From assembly GCA_914767715.1 (NCBI GenBank), contig OU612066.1, positions 25,890,283 through 25,954,282 on the forward strand: a DNA stretch of 64,000 nt. The letters run 5' to 3'. The notes under the pieces are model-generated. The model saw only the letters and a list, made by a program, of their open reading frames with translations, searched no databases and was not told the DNA's origin. The stretch is from Membranipora membranacea. Its lineage: Eukaryota; Bryozoa; Gymnolaemata; Cheilostomatida; Membraniporidae. How positions within the stretch are numbered: position 1 is the first letter of the stretch; every line of letters begins with the position of its first letter. The translations under genes and the position numbers were made by a program. This document shows positions 12,768 to 25,174 of the stretch, piece by piece.

Positions 12768-15666
12768 TTAGCAAATGTAATCCCCATTATAGTTATAATA
12801 GCAGTTTGTGTAGCTGTTATATGAAGTTACTGAACCAACAACCACCAAACCGATGTACAGTCCTACGCCCACTATGTAAATAAGGTTGAATGCTATTCCA
12901 ACTCCAAGGCCAACCCTGTTCAAAGTCCGTGCCTCATTTGAGAGTCTTTCAGCTGATGCTCTATCACCTGTAAAAAGATAAATACTTGTTGAGATCCATA
13001 CCCCCACATCAGCCTGAAATTTTTAGGCGGAAATTTGACTCTATAAGGACCTTACAATTTAAATTCAAAAGACCATGGAAACTTTTGACCAGATAGCAAC
13101 AACATCATGCCTTGAATCAGTTTGTATTCCTTTGTAATTTGCATCATTCTATGAAAATTGGGTCAGACGTAAAGCTGATAATTGATTTATCGCAGAGTCA
13201 GCCTTTATGGTGTTCGGGAAGGCAATCGCAGTCATAGCAGGTCGTTAAAGCAGGTTAAAGGGCCCCTTTAATGACCGCCTACTGCCGCTACTACTTCTCT
13301 TTACACCATTGAGGGCCCACTGTGATTTCTTTACAAAAATTGTTGAGTTGAGACCTGATTTGCTTGAGTAATATTTACAGTCTTTGGCACAACTGGCTTT
13401 AATGAAAGTCAAAATTTTGATATCAAAATTCCAAGTCATTATCTGATTGAGTATTTTTCCAACATATTATTGATTTGCTATTGATCAATTATGATAACAT
13501 GATTCTTGATTCCTTCTGGTGTTTACATGCCAAATATTAGGATCACATTTCTTCAAGAGACATTTTAGCTCATTGATTGAACACAGAGAATGGGAATAAA
13601 CTGCGCAATAGTTGTTTACAGAATAAAATTGAGCACACATTTTGTACTCAGCTCTTCATAGTCATCGTTTCGCCCTATCAATATTAGATATAAGTGCTCA
13701 TAACATACATCCAAACTTCGGTGAATAAAGGTAGAAACACCCAGGGGATTATTAAAAAGCAAATCAGCGCAAAGCGAAACGTTTGCATTACATGAGAAAC
13801 CACTGATAAATATGCGTATAAGTATCTAATAACTTTTATATTTGGCCGAAATCTCCAGCATCAAGTGGAAATAACCTTGTTTGCTTTGATTTGCTAAAAT
13901 TTGCTTTGCCATAATTGAGAGTGTGTTTCTACCTTACCTCTTCTTCCGCCTTTCCCTATCTCCTCGAAATCTGAATTATTCTACAGTATGTGCGGTTGTT
14001 TTCCTGTTGTTTTTAGTTTCTCATAAACAGTGCAATGCACACAGGAGAGTAACTCTCGCCATGCTGAACTTTGGAGGTAATCGCGTTGCATTGGCAAAGC
14101 AAAAACACAGCAGGATTAAAAAATTATCTAGATTGAATGTGGCAATCGAGGGTTAACCTACCTCTCATTTTAGCATCCCGCACAGAGCTTGATTTGATAA
14201 TGGCAGCAATGCCGATCCAGAAACAGCAGAATATGGTGGTCATGATAGACCATGTACAGTGATCATTAACATCATTCACCGCTCCAGCCTGTACAACTGG
14301 GAAAATAAGACACATAGGTTCAGAACAATTCGCTTTAACACTTGTAAATGCCTACAGCCCTACACACCAAATAGAACTGAAAACTTGACAAGGATCCGAA
14401 GCCATTTTTTGTGAGGCCGCAAAATTTAACAGGAAGTAGAAATAAAAGTGAAAGTTATGAAAGGGACTTCAGGATATCAGGGAGTTCAAGGGTCAAATAC
14501 ACACAGTTACCGAACTAAAAAGGTAACCAACTTCATTGATTGATTTATTACACATCACAGACAATATTACATGTTGCGAAATTTGGTGTAAATACTTGCC
14601 TTAAAAGTAGACATGAACAAAAATGGAAAAAACCTCTGTAGGATGGTTTAAAACAAAATATCATTTAAAGTATGTACAAGGTGGCATAAAAAAAACTGCC
14701 TCTGTCCCATGCTCCTGTATATTTAACAGTTTGATATCTTCCACAAGGGCATTGACTCAAAAATTTATTAATGAAATGGTTATCGTCTTCCAACTCACCC
14801 GTCACTGCTCCCATGGGTGCGTTATACACGTATCCAGGCTGCTGCTGAGGATATGGCTGTGCATAGCCTGCGTTCACTACACCTTGTTGGGGCGGGTAAG
14901 GGGCGTATCCTCCCTGTTGAGGGTACGGGGCTCCACTCTGTTGAGGGTATCCGCTCTGTTGTGGCGCACCATCGTAGTTCGGTGGTGCCACAGCTGCTGA
15001 TGAGAAATTAGCTTCATTTTCTTTTCCTACAAAAGAAAACCATCGCCATCACTTTTGTGAAACGACATGTTAAATCACTCCGCAAACCTCATAAATCCCA
15101 TTGTGTGACCCTCCCGCTTACGGGTGAGCTTCCAAAGCACAATTGATCACAAGCTATCATGCAACAGGTCCTTGAGTCCCACTCTTGCCACCAGGGATGT
15201 TCCTTTGATTCTCCACACCGACAATCCAAAGAGCTAAAAGCAATTGCATCAAAGTGCATCAATCTGAAATACCTACCAGCCACTAATCACCAGCATCTCG
15301 CTATCACATGATCACAACCAAACAGCCAACTCGGAGTTAGTAACATAATCATCCTACTGACATTGAGTATGGGATCGTCAGAAGAAAGTCAAGATTTGAT
15401 TCTGAAAACTGTGGGTGTTAATCACCTGTTCTTTGGAGAGTACATTGGTAAACATCTGAAAGCTCCCATAACACTATACTTCCCCCCCCCCACCCCTCTC
15501 CCCAATTACGGCAAGACAAAACAAAGCAATGCAAAATCTTTCTGTTTATAATTATGTATACATGCTGGAAAATCTCAAATGCCCAGAAATGACAGCTTCA
15601 CAAAAAGCTTCATTAAAAATTGCTATCAATAACTATTGAATCGAAGGTGAAGAACTTGCCTGACAT
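12768..15666 (-). CDS. CD225/dispanin-family membrane protein, copy 2 (189 aa)
   Basis: Exons 15660-15666 (MS plus one base), 14799-15026, 14162-14296 and 12768-12967 total 570 nt, phase 1 throughout. Residues about 3-78 are Pro/Gln/Tyr-rich (APPNYDGAPQQ, then YPQQSG and YPQQGGYAPYPPQQG repeats). The CD225 segment reads NDHCTWSIMTTIFCCFWIGI and KSSSVRDAKMRG. Exon 4 gives GDRASAERLSNEARTLNRVG and a second helix (IYIVGVGLYIGLVVVG), ending in an Asn/Tyr/Cys-rich tail (NCYYNYNGDYIC). As in copy 1, intron 1 begins GCAAGT, a GC donor. Topology expected for the family is a cytosolic N-terminus, a re-entrant or first membrane segment, a conserved cytosolic loop and a C-terminal helix with a luminal or outside tail. 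No inactivating change was seen. Confidence 0.85.
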
Positions 15667-18183
15667 ATTTGTTCGCTGAATAACTAAGACCTAATTATTT
15701 TGGCAGCTTTCTCTGCTGATGCCTTTTAGAAAATGAATATCAGGAGTGGGAATCAGACTAGGTATAATATTTCTAATCAATGAAGCTTAATATAACATTT
15801 GAATAGCGTCAGAAATGAGGGGTGTTGATCTGAATGGATGAATGGTTCTATTCATGCGCACTATTGTGAGACTACATAATCCATGAAAGAGAATGTTTTC
15901 ATAGACTGGGATTAAAATTTCCCTACGCAGCATAATAAAATGGGCTGTTAACTTAACCGTGCCTATATTTTGCCATTTACCATCTTCAGAAAAAGGAAGT
16001 TTTTTGACCTCATATTCTGTTTTGTTCTGTTCTGTGATAGCGGTGCTGAAGAGCAATTATCAAAATAATAGCCTTCACATCAAAATGCTGCAGTATTAAT
16101 TTTATACCATAGAAACTTGTGAAATAATGATAACCGTCCTAAGAAAATGATTGCAAAGTTTATCTTTACAGTGGTGATATGCCGCAGAGAAGAAAACCTT
16201 TGAAATTTATGGCAATGAAGAGTAACAATTGGGGTATGATATAGAAATTTTTTTTGGTAATCTTTTGGTTAACAAATCCTGCAGTAGAGGATTTATTCTT
16301 ACTTTTTATCTAGTCTAAGGGCTCAGACTGCTGCAAACGTGTACGCACCATAACATTATTATAAATTTGATTGTTTGATAATTTTGCCACACTTACACCT
16401 TGTTATACCCATATCATTGATGTTTCGACACCTTTGAACGGGTTTTATTGTCGTCGCGATTTGGTATTTTGTTTCTGTCATGCTGTGATTGGATGAGAGG
16501 AGATTAATTCAGGAAGTTGACAGTATTTATGATTGATTTTGATCCGCTTAATATCATTCCCAGAATGCCAGAGTGAGAATACACATAGGCTTAGTGGAAG
16601 AAATATCCGTCAACATGCTCACCATAGCAGCCAACACTAATGGGTTATCCAGCATCACATATAGTAGTGCACAGTTTCTTCTGATCATTGGGACGGTTGA
16701 CAGCCAGTCCACTGTATAATATGTTGTAAAGTGTAGAACCATCTAATATGTGTTCGAATCTTGCTGAGATCGCCTCCTAGTCACCTCTGTGATATGCAAT
16801 AAGTTCAGTAGGATAGCCATGACCTTTAGCGCCAAACTCACCAATGTAATGGTATGCATCCAAAGACGATGTCACTGTCAGAAGGGCAGACTGGCAAAAC
16901 ATCCGAAGCATAAATGATGTATGAAAACTATGACATGGAGGATAAAGAGGTAGTCAGATCTATACCAAATAGAGTTATGTCAACCGCATACTTGATGATA
17001 TCATACAAGATTTATCAAGATTATCAAAGTATAGGAGCCAAGACATTCGACCCAAGTAGAGTGCCCTTAAGAGTACCATCTGTCCAAGAACAGATCCCTC
17101 AGAGTTTAAATTGCGTGTGAGGTTGTTGCAGGGAGGGTCAGATTTTGATTTATAGGCTTTTTTAAAGAGGAGTTGTATTACCATACAAAAGAGGAAGACA
17201 ACTCTTCATGGTAATTCATCTTACGCATAGATGATTAATTGAAGAGTTTTTCCGTCGCACAGTACTACTGTCAGAAGCTCATAATTAACTGCACTCTATG
17301 ATGATGATGTGGTTATGGTGAGAGAAATTATCCAAATTTTGCAGAAAAAACAGAGTTGTGCTGCATTGTGGTATGCAGAAGAACATCAGACGGTAATGCC
17401 ATAATTTTCACTGAATTACACCAAATCTGAGGTGTGGTACCTAGCTTTCCAAGATTTTACCCTGGCTGTCCCCGACCCACCCATAAGTACAAGCAGCAAA
17501 AGCACTACATGCTGTTATCAGTTAAGGTGGGGATACCATTACCACCTATCTAAGCTTTGTATGGATGCTAGCTGCAGTCTGTCTAAAATTTCCTTGCAAG
17601 CCATTCTAACCCTGGTCAAGTTTCCGATATTGATTTCTACGATGCCTAGGAGATTACTTTGGAAATGTCCCAGTAACTATCTGTTAAAACTCATCAAGCT
17701 ACTTGACAAATGTTAACTAGGGGTCGGCTGTAGCATTACTGAAGTTTTGGACCAATCAAAGATAAGAAGTTGTTTCAAACAATGATACGAAAATTGCCAT
17801 ATGCTTGTTCTGGGTCAGATAAGTTCCCCTATGCATGAATATATGTCATCGGCTACCATAAATTCCTAGTCAATCATGCCTCTTAGTTCTTGATGGATTT
17901 ATTGAAATGGTATCCTACATACGCAATGGCAATCTCGCTTATCCTGCCCACTATAGCCCCCCCCCCCCCCCGCCCACACTGATTGCCCCTGTTGTCTTTG
18001 TTGCCATCCCATCTCTGCTCGGTAATGTAAACCAATGGAAAGTGAGAAATATTTATGGTGCAAACACATTAGGATTTATGCACCTACAAAATTATCAACT
18101 TCAGTGCCTAGGGCACAAACAGAGCTTGGGTTAGTGAGTGAAATGTGTGCGAAGGCCTAATATTACAATAACGATAAAAAAAT
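15667..18183. other. Upstream region of copy 2, no gene recognised
   Basis: The first few hundred bases should hold the copy 2 promoter and 5' UTR. C-rich runs occur at 15483-15491 (within intron 1) and 17958-17972. Between 16.5 and 17.7 kb several frames of 60-94 codons occur on both strands, but none has a motif I recognise. It may be a decayed element. Confidence 0.4.
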
Positions 18184-18500
18184 AAAGAAACTTACCAGTT
18201 CATGCTTTTGCTGGCTGCCTCTTTCCTGGCGAGTTGAGTTTGTCACTGAGTGTGCTGCGTAGTCCAACAGAATGCTAACAATGAAGATGAGGGTGATGTT
18301 TTGTTTAGGTGATTGTTGCCATATTTTCAATAGTTTATGCTACAAAAATGAGTCCATGGTCACCAAATCATTTGCAGCAAGATGAAGATGATTTAGCAAA
18401 GCCATCAAACAAAAGCTTGACACATGGGAAAAAGAGTTGCATATCTATTTTTGGAATATCCGAATCCAAGCGCAAAACTGTTAAAATTCATAATTGTGTA

Positions 18501-18620
18501 TAACAGCGATATCACGCTGAAAACACCAGTTCTCGTCCACTCACTGAAGCTAAGCTACATCGAGCCCAGTTAGTACTTGGATGGGTGACGACCTGGGAAT
18601 ACTGAATACTGTAGACTTTT
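18501..18620 (+). pseudogene. 5S rRNA-like sequence (degenerate)
   Basis: The 3' two thirds are strikingly 5S-like: TGAAGCTAAGC (box A region), GTTAGTACTTGGATGGGTGA (intermediate element) and CCTGGGAATAC, then CTGTAGACTTTT with a pol III-style T run. The 5' strand (AACAGCGATATCACGCTGAA) no longer forms a good closing stem with the 3' end, so I call it a relic rather than a working gene. Confidence 0.75.
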
Positions 18621-19101
18621 AATAATTTTCCAATTCCTATGTTTAAAGTTTCGCTTTACCATCAACCAAAAAGAATATTTATTAGCTCACCGCCTTCCTC
18701 AAAATACCCCCCCCATCAAGAAGAGAATTACTGTCCAGTTAAGTGCTTAGATTAATGTTGATGCTGCCACACTTAATTGATAAAGAAACTTACCAGTACA
18801 TGCTACTACTAGCAGCCTCTTTCCTGACGAGTTGAGTTTTGCGCCGTGATTGTGGCCTCCAGTCCGACAGAATGCTAAACAATGAAGCTGAGGGTGATGT
18901 TTTGTTTAGGTGATTGTCGCCATATTGTCAATAGTATGCTACAAGAACTGAGTCCATGGTTACCAAATCATGCACAGAAAGTGGGAAATGATTCAACGAG
19001 CCATCACGCAGCAGCTTGACACATGGAAAAAGGGTTGCATTTCCTTGTTTTGGAATTTCCTAATCCAAGCGTTAAACCGCTAAAATTCAGAACCTTAATT
19101 A

Positions 19102-19170
19102 ATCTACTACGGCCATATCACCTTGAAAAAGCCATTTCTCTGCCAATCACTGAATCTAAGTAACGTGATC
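19102..19170 (+). pseudogene. 5S rRNA-like 5' fragment
   Basis: CTACGGCCATATCACCTTGA is the classic start of metazoan 5S rRNA, followed by a degraded TTCTC..CC.ATCACTGAA.CTAAG. The 3' half is absent. Same strand and same position in the repeat unit as the sequence at 18501. Confidence 0.65.
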
Positions 19171-20251
19171 AAAGATACAGTTAAAGTTTATCAATCTCAA
19201 ATTCGTTGAAATTTAATTGTTTTTGTAGATTTTTGAAAATTACTTGCATGGTTTTGCTCAAAATTTCCAGTATCCAAATATTTTCGTATCATTAATCTAA
19301 AGTTCGGTCAGGGGGGTTTGTCTCATCGTTCACTCGCTATAAATTCGATATGATAGAAATGATATGGTAATGGAAAGTTTGTTGAACTCATAATTTGTGC
19401 GTTTCGTAAAATGGGTTTGTGATTTATTTTTTATTTTCTTGTTATTCTGGTAAAAGGACAGTATAGATGAAGCTTGCAATCAAAAGAAATAAAAATATAG
19501 TATAAAAAGCATGGGAACAGCTAGATAGTCCAGGGACTAGAGTGACAGCTGTCCCGCTTTCCTGCCAGCACCAGGACGCATTAATGGGCCGTTGTACGGG
19601 AGTGGCTGCCCTTTACGTCCACCGTGGGTCCATGGATGCTGGCATTCAATTAACTATTCAATATAGGCAACCAAAGATTCCACTTTGTTGAGGTAACAAT
19701 GATTCAGGTCTTCAACTTTCAATCCACTGCCTCTGCCTATGTATTGGCGGATAAATAGCCCGCTTATAATTTTTATAGATTTGGTACACAGTTTTCAAAC
19801 AGGAAGGAAGTGAAAGTAAATTGTTCTTGGAAAGCGTGTGGGCAGAGGGAGAACTATGTGGACTGGTTTGGCTCATTTTAATTTCAGTAACATTTAAATT
19901 CTTTCCTATTCCTCTGACCACAAGCAAGCTTGTGTTACAGCACCATATACGTGAAAGTTTTATGATTGTGAGATAATTGCATGTGACTTTTGAAAGTTTC
20001 AACTCTAATTGAGAAAACGGTTACACAATTTAGTTTCGATTCACTTGAGGAATCTTCTAACAGAGAATAATAGCATTTGTTAATTAAGTGGCAATGCAGA
20101 GTCACGCTTGCAGTAAGATAAGTTTTGTCAAAACCTAAGATTCTGTAATAAATATAGTAAAACTTCAAATTTCAATTGAGTTATCTGCTCTCAGCACAAG
20201 AGAAGACAATCCTTTTAGATTTTGTGGTTATCACGTTTAGCCATAGACTTA

Positions 20252-20329
20252 ATTTAAATATATATTACGTCTAAGCGCATAGCAAAATTTATTTAAATAT
20301 ATATTACGTCTAAGCGCATAGCAAAATTT
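20252..20329. repeat. 39-bp tandem duplication
   Basis: Two exact consecutive copies (20252-20290 and 20291-20329) of a unit containing ATTACGTCTAAGCGCATAGC. Confidence 0.9.
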
Positions 20330-23300
20330 ATCCCCAACTCTAAACACAATTAGTGTTTGGAGTTGTTTTATGATAACATGTGCGGGTGCGAATAGACATA
20401 GACATCTTATCCCCAACTCTAATAGACATCTAATAGGGGACTTCAGACAACTTATGTGGCAGCTGAGCCCTATTTTTGCACACAATAAACACCTACAGTT
20501 TTGCCCATCCAACTTCAAATTTTGCCAACTGAACTAGATTCATACCTGATCTTCTCTTTGGGAGTAGTATGAACAACAGCAGTTGATCCTATGACATAGA
20601 AAACTTCCAACAGCCAGCACAAGAATTTTTGTAGCCATAATTTGAAAATCACTAGATGCAGCTGGTCTGACCTCAGTGATTCTATCATGCTTGGTTTGTT
20701 TTGAAGCACTTTGATTAGACAGTCACTCCTGAAAATTGCTAGATGCAGCTGGTCTCACCTATTTTACTGTAATATGATTGGTTTGTTTTGAAGCACTATG
20801 ATTATATATCTAAATATCTATGGTTTAAATTTGCTCTAATAGAAATTTCAATGGTTCAAAGGTTAATATGTAAAAGGGCAGTCATACCTGAGTAAATCAT
20901 TTAAACCTGGGCAAAATGTTTAAAATCTGCCTAGAAAGAAATATAAATGATTCAAATCCTTTTCTATGGTTCAAAGGCTAATAACCAAAAGGTAGAAATA
21001 CCTTTTGTTAAATTCTGAACTCGTAGGAGCCACACTCAAAACAAATATTCTACAGCCAATAGGCCACTTCTGATTTTCATTTGAACTTGAATTTGAACTT
21101 TTGAGCCAAGAAGTGCAAAATTTCAAATTTAAAGGTATCGACAGTCAAAACACCTTATAAATTGCCTAGGCTGAAATTCAAAGGGCTGCTCTGACCAAGG
21201 AGCAACAGCTCTGACCAAGGAGCAACAGCTCTGACAATAGTCTATTAATTACAAAGATATCTAAAAATTTTAATAATACTGAGTGGTCACCTTTGGTTGT
21301 GTCTATAAAGGAAGTTTCTGCAGAGTGCGTTGCACTAGGATGACGAGTGGATGACGATGTGTGAGAACAAACTTTTGTGCATTTACACAAACAGCTTTGA
21401 TGCTGATTTTTACATGAAACATTAGCTAGGGTGTCAAATAGCAACAATAAACCAACACATATCAGAACAATAATTATCTGTCAGCTAAGAGGGATAGGTT
21501 GGGGGTCGTTATGGGATTAGGAAACGGCCTTTCCAAAAACACGGAAGAACATGGCTTAAAAGAATAAAATTTGATTGCCCGTCTAACTAATTAAGAAAAG
21601 AGAGGTTTCATGATTCTTCTGGATAGGTAGGCTAGCACAACATGTCATACACACAGACAGTTACAGCTTTACTATAAAAAAAGCCTCAGCAGCAAATAGA
21701 GGATTAAATCAAATCTCTTTCTTGCAGCAACCGCTATGTAATTATATTTTTTAAATTTAATCCACGCCTAGTAAATATGCCATATCACAGTTGTACATGG
21801 GTTTTAAACACTTACATTTAAGTTGCCTGCTCTTATTGGCATAATGAATAATATATCCCAAGACCAATGAAATGAATGAGGCAGTTGTTACAATAATTAC
21901 ACCCTCTAGTGGAGGGAGAGTAACTGATGCACAAATGCAAGCAAATGGATCTTGATCAAACTTGATCTAGCGTCACTCTGACAAATGAACTAAGCTCTGA
22001 TCTGACCTCCTGAGCCGAACAGCTTTGCATCTTTTCTGCAGTCAAACATTGCCAAAGACCAAAGTTTTGGAGAAGACCTGTGATACGGTCCCAATATACC
22101 AACGATATGGCAGAGGCAGTTTTTCCAATAATCACCCATTATTGACACGCCTCAGTTGATCACAGGTTTCAAAGTTTGCTGTTGCAAACAAATCACCTCA
22201 TACTTTTCCTATCCCTACCTTCCACCGCACCATTATTAGAGTTGGGTCCTGAGGTGTCAGTTCTAGTATAGAAAGTTTCTCAAGGAAGCCCACTGCTAAC
22301 ACGATTATCAATACTCCTCTTTAGGAGGCAGTCAAATTCATTTACATTTTACATCACCCTGAAGTCCGAAATAACTTGATGACAAATTTCTTTAGTTCAA
22401 TTTATTTTGTGATTTGTAAATTCCAGTTTTTGATGTAAACAACAAAGTTTATCCAAGAAAATCTTGTGTGTCCAAACATCAGAAAATTTGCAAAAATTGT
22501 TGAAAAGATTCTCAAAACTTCAAATCACTCAGTATTAATCATTGCATGCTTTGGATTTTAACATCATCCTAATGCTTGAAATGTCCAGATTTAATAACAA
22601 ATTAATATAGTTTTATTTGCAATTTAGAAAAACATACAGTCTACCTGTGTAAATATTGTATCTTCCATTGAAATTCTATTGAAAGCCACTAATCATAAAG
22701 TTAATAATTGAAGCATATCATGCGTTTACATGCGGCTGTAGACAGAGTTTAATTGGAATGTCATATCTTAGTATTTATAATCTTAGATACAATCCATCAA
22801 GCCACAATCTCATTTATTCATCATATAAATATAAATAAACCTTGAAATACTTTAGCGATGTTTTGTTCTGCCTTTATATTGCAAATTTCTATCTCGAGCA
22901 GTAACCCTGGTTAACAGAAAATGTTGTATCTGCCAAAGCACTGTGGGATTTTTTCAGTGGCCGAAATCATACAGATTTAAACTTGAGTGGTGGGATTACC
23001 TCAGGGATATTTTCTTATGATAATCACATGGACTCGTCGTCTATTTGCTACAATTGCCTCCTAAATGATATTCAATCTCGCTCTCACTGGATCTGTTAAT
23101 CTCCCTGTAATTTTCACTCTCGCTGTCAGATGAGCTAGAGTTGTAATTTATGCCATGCTTGATTTCAATCGTTTGCTGTGTCATTCAATTATGACATGTT
23201 ATACACTACCCCATTTTACCAGCTAAGCCACATAACACAGGACAGATTAACTTTGGCTTGTATTAATTCATTCATTCAATAGATAAATTCTGTGTGGTTT

Positions 23301-23385
23301 GGTATTGTATGCAGGGAATATCAAAACCACTGTGTCATAACAAAAAGTCTTATTTACGAGATACTGTATATTCCCATTATAATCT

Positions 23386-23461
23386 AAGGTACTAAAAGGG
23401 TACTATTTTCAACAAGTGATCACAACTCCAAAAGAGAAAAATAGTACCAATTTAGTACCTT
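23386..23461. repeat. Short inverted repeat
   Basis: Imperfect 24-25-base arms flank a loop of about 27 bases; the core reads GGTACTA on one side and TAGTACC on the other. Possibly the remnant of a small palindromic element. Confidence 0.55.
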
Positions 23462-24246
23462 CTCATCATTCTGCGCATGCTCAGCTCTGGGCATGAGCTG
23501 ATCTCTGCAAAATTGAGTCTCGGAATTCCGAAGCCATCTGATTGGCTACCTGCTCTGGTGGCACACTCCCAAATGCGTGCGGAATTGTTAGACAGAGTTA
23601 TCTTCTACTGTCACTATTAGCTAAATTTGATTAGTAGTTTATTCAGGGGACATCCCATTTCCCCAGACCAAAATTGCAATCCGAACCCAGACTAAACTCA
23701 TTGTTCTTGCACATGCGCAAATTAAAGTCACGCATGATGCATACTTAGCCTTCCGACAACTTCTTTGTGGTAATGATATCCTAGTTTATCAGTGATCTAC
23801 ATGCCCAGTCAGATCACGAGAGTCAGTATGCCTTCTCATCCCAACTTTGAGTGAAAATAATTCTTAACTGGGCCACAGGCTTCTTTTCGATATATCATAA
23901 TGTCCTAAACTAGACTGAGAGCTCTAGAATGATACCAGAAACCTGTTCCCTTTACACTCACAGAGATCTTGTCACATGCTGAACAGGAAGGTAAGGTAAC
24001 ATTTTTATCCTCTGATATACATAGTCGCACTGCCAATATTACTAGACCGGAAGCAGTTGCATACAGCTTTACTACAACCTACTACCAATTACAAACTAAC
24101 CATAACACGATCGTCCCAGGGGCAATGCCGGTAATTGAATGAATTCATCGAAGGTAAATCTGCCACAGTTCTCATACAAATAGATTGAACCAAATTTTTC
24201 TCAAGCAAGGTGTGCAGGGATTGATGCAGAGCTTTTGATTTGTGTA

Positions 24247-24447
24247 TATTAATCTTCCTTCAGATAACTGTCGTTTTGGGGATGGTGAGATGGCGCAATC
24301 GGTTATCGCGCTTGCTATTCACTGCCAGGCGATTAGTGCCGCAGGAGTTGTGGGTTCGAGTCCCACTGGGGGAGCTTTCATTGTTGATTGTTCCAGCCCC
24401 CAGCACCCTCGGGTGTATACCTCTCCTATTAATCTTCCTTCAGATAA
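24247..24447 (+). mobile_element. tRNA-derived SINE with 21-bp target-site duplication
   Basis: A body of about 159 bp (24268-24426) carries pol III promoter boxes: box A TGGCGCAATCGG at about 24292 and a perfect box B GGTTCGAGTCC at about 24353. The spacing between them fits an expanded tRNA-like head. A 3' tail follows with no A run. Direct repeats of 21 identical bases flank it (24247-24267 and 24427-24447, beginning TATTAATCTTCC), as expected for LINE-mediated insertion. Confidence 0.8.
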
Positions 24448-24761
24448 AAATATTATCGGAGTTATTCCATGGTGCCGCAGAATGTATTACTACATGCATA
24501 CAGTCTAGGTAAATCCATTTGACAAGAGAGCACAACTCGAAAATGAAATGCAATAGTTGTGAGTTCGGATTAAAATAAGAGTCGTCCGGTTTGTTTCTAT
24601 GGTCTATTTGTCATGTGATCATAACATGACTAATAGACTAAAATTGATGTCTGTGTGCTGTAGTCTGTGGATCACAATACTGAATTTAAATAAATCTAAT
24701 TCACTCCAACCAGTCTCTGCTAACCAAGTCCAAGCTAGTAGTAGTTTTACATACAGTATGG

Positions 24762-25166
24762 TAGTGATGGCAAAATCTCGGTCTCAGTCTCGGTCTTGTG
24801 ATGCCTGTCTCCTCGAGACACTGTCTCATCTCGTCAAGACAGACACACTTGATATATGTTGAGAATTGTTCATTATAAGCATTGTTATGATGATTACCTG
24901 ATAGGCCGTATGTACGCAGTATACAGCTGGTACATAGAGTAGAGCAGACCAAAGTATACTGACAAGGCCCCCAATGTTTGTTCAGAAGCCAAGACTGATG
25001 TAATATCAAAATTAATAAAGTCATTTCTCCATCATATTCAATTTCCAGGCGCCAATAAAGTGGCAGTTTTCAATTTTATTTGCATCAATATATGTCTCAG
25101 TCTCAAATTTTGTTTCTATCTCAGTCTCGTCCTGTCTCGCCAAAATTTGACAATTTGCCATCACTA
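24762..25166. mobile_element. hAT-type miniature element, 405 bp
   Basis: Ends are TAGTGATGGCAAA and its inverse TTTGCCATCACTA (one mismatch region inside). An exact 8-bp target duplication CAGTATGG flanks it (24754-24761 and 25167-25174). The 8-bp duplication and the (C/T)AGTG-TGGCAAA-like termini are typical of the hAT superfamily. The interior carries GTCTC/GAGAC-rich sequence next to each end and no transposase frame, so it is non-autonomous. Confidence 0.85.
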
Positions 25167-25174
25167 CAGTATGG

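Larger units (their letters stand above)
18184..19170. repeat. Tandem pair of about 600-bp units, each ending in a 5S-like sequence
   Basis: Unit A (18184-18620) and unit B (18782-19170) start with AAAGAAACTTACCAGT and share a diverged 320-bp body (AATGAAG..GAGGGTGATGTTTTG, TGAGTCCATGGT, AGCTTGACACATGG). Each is followed by a 5S rRNA-like segment. The period is about 598 bp. The arrangement resembles a diverged two-unit piece of a 5S rDNA tandem array or of a dispersed 5S-derived repeat. Confidence 0.65.
19171..24246. other. Gene-poor spacer with simple duplications
   Basis: No exon was recognised. A 39-bp unit is tandemly duplicated at 20252-20329. A 20-bp unit (GCTCTGACCAAGGAGCAACA) is repeated near 21186-21230. 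An inverted repeat built on AAGGTACTAAA...GGTACTATTTT has arms 23386-23410 and 23438-23461. The rest is AT-rich sequence with short frames only. Confidence 0.5.

Noticed and set aside
18184-18210. A U1 snRNA or spliced-leader RNA start (ACTTACCAG)
   Set aside because: The match is limited to a few bases and no snRNA body or Sm site follows convincingly.
24282-24375. A functional tRNA gene
   Set aside because: Boxes A and B are present, but the spacing, missing cloverleaf stems and the 21-bp flanking duplication point to a SINE.
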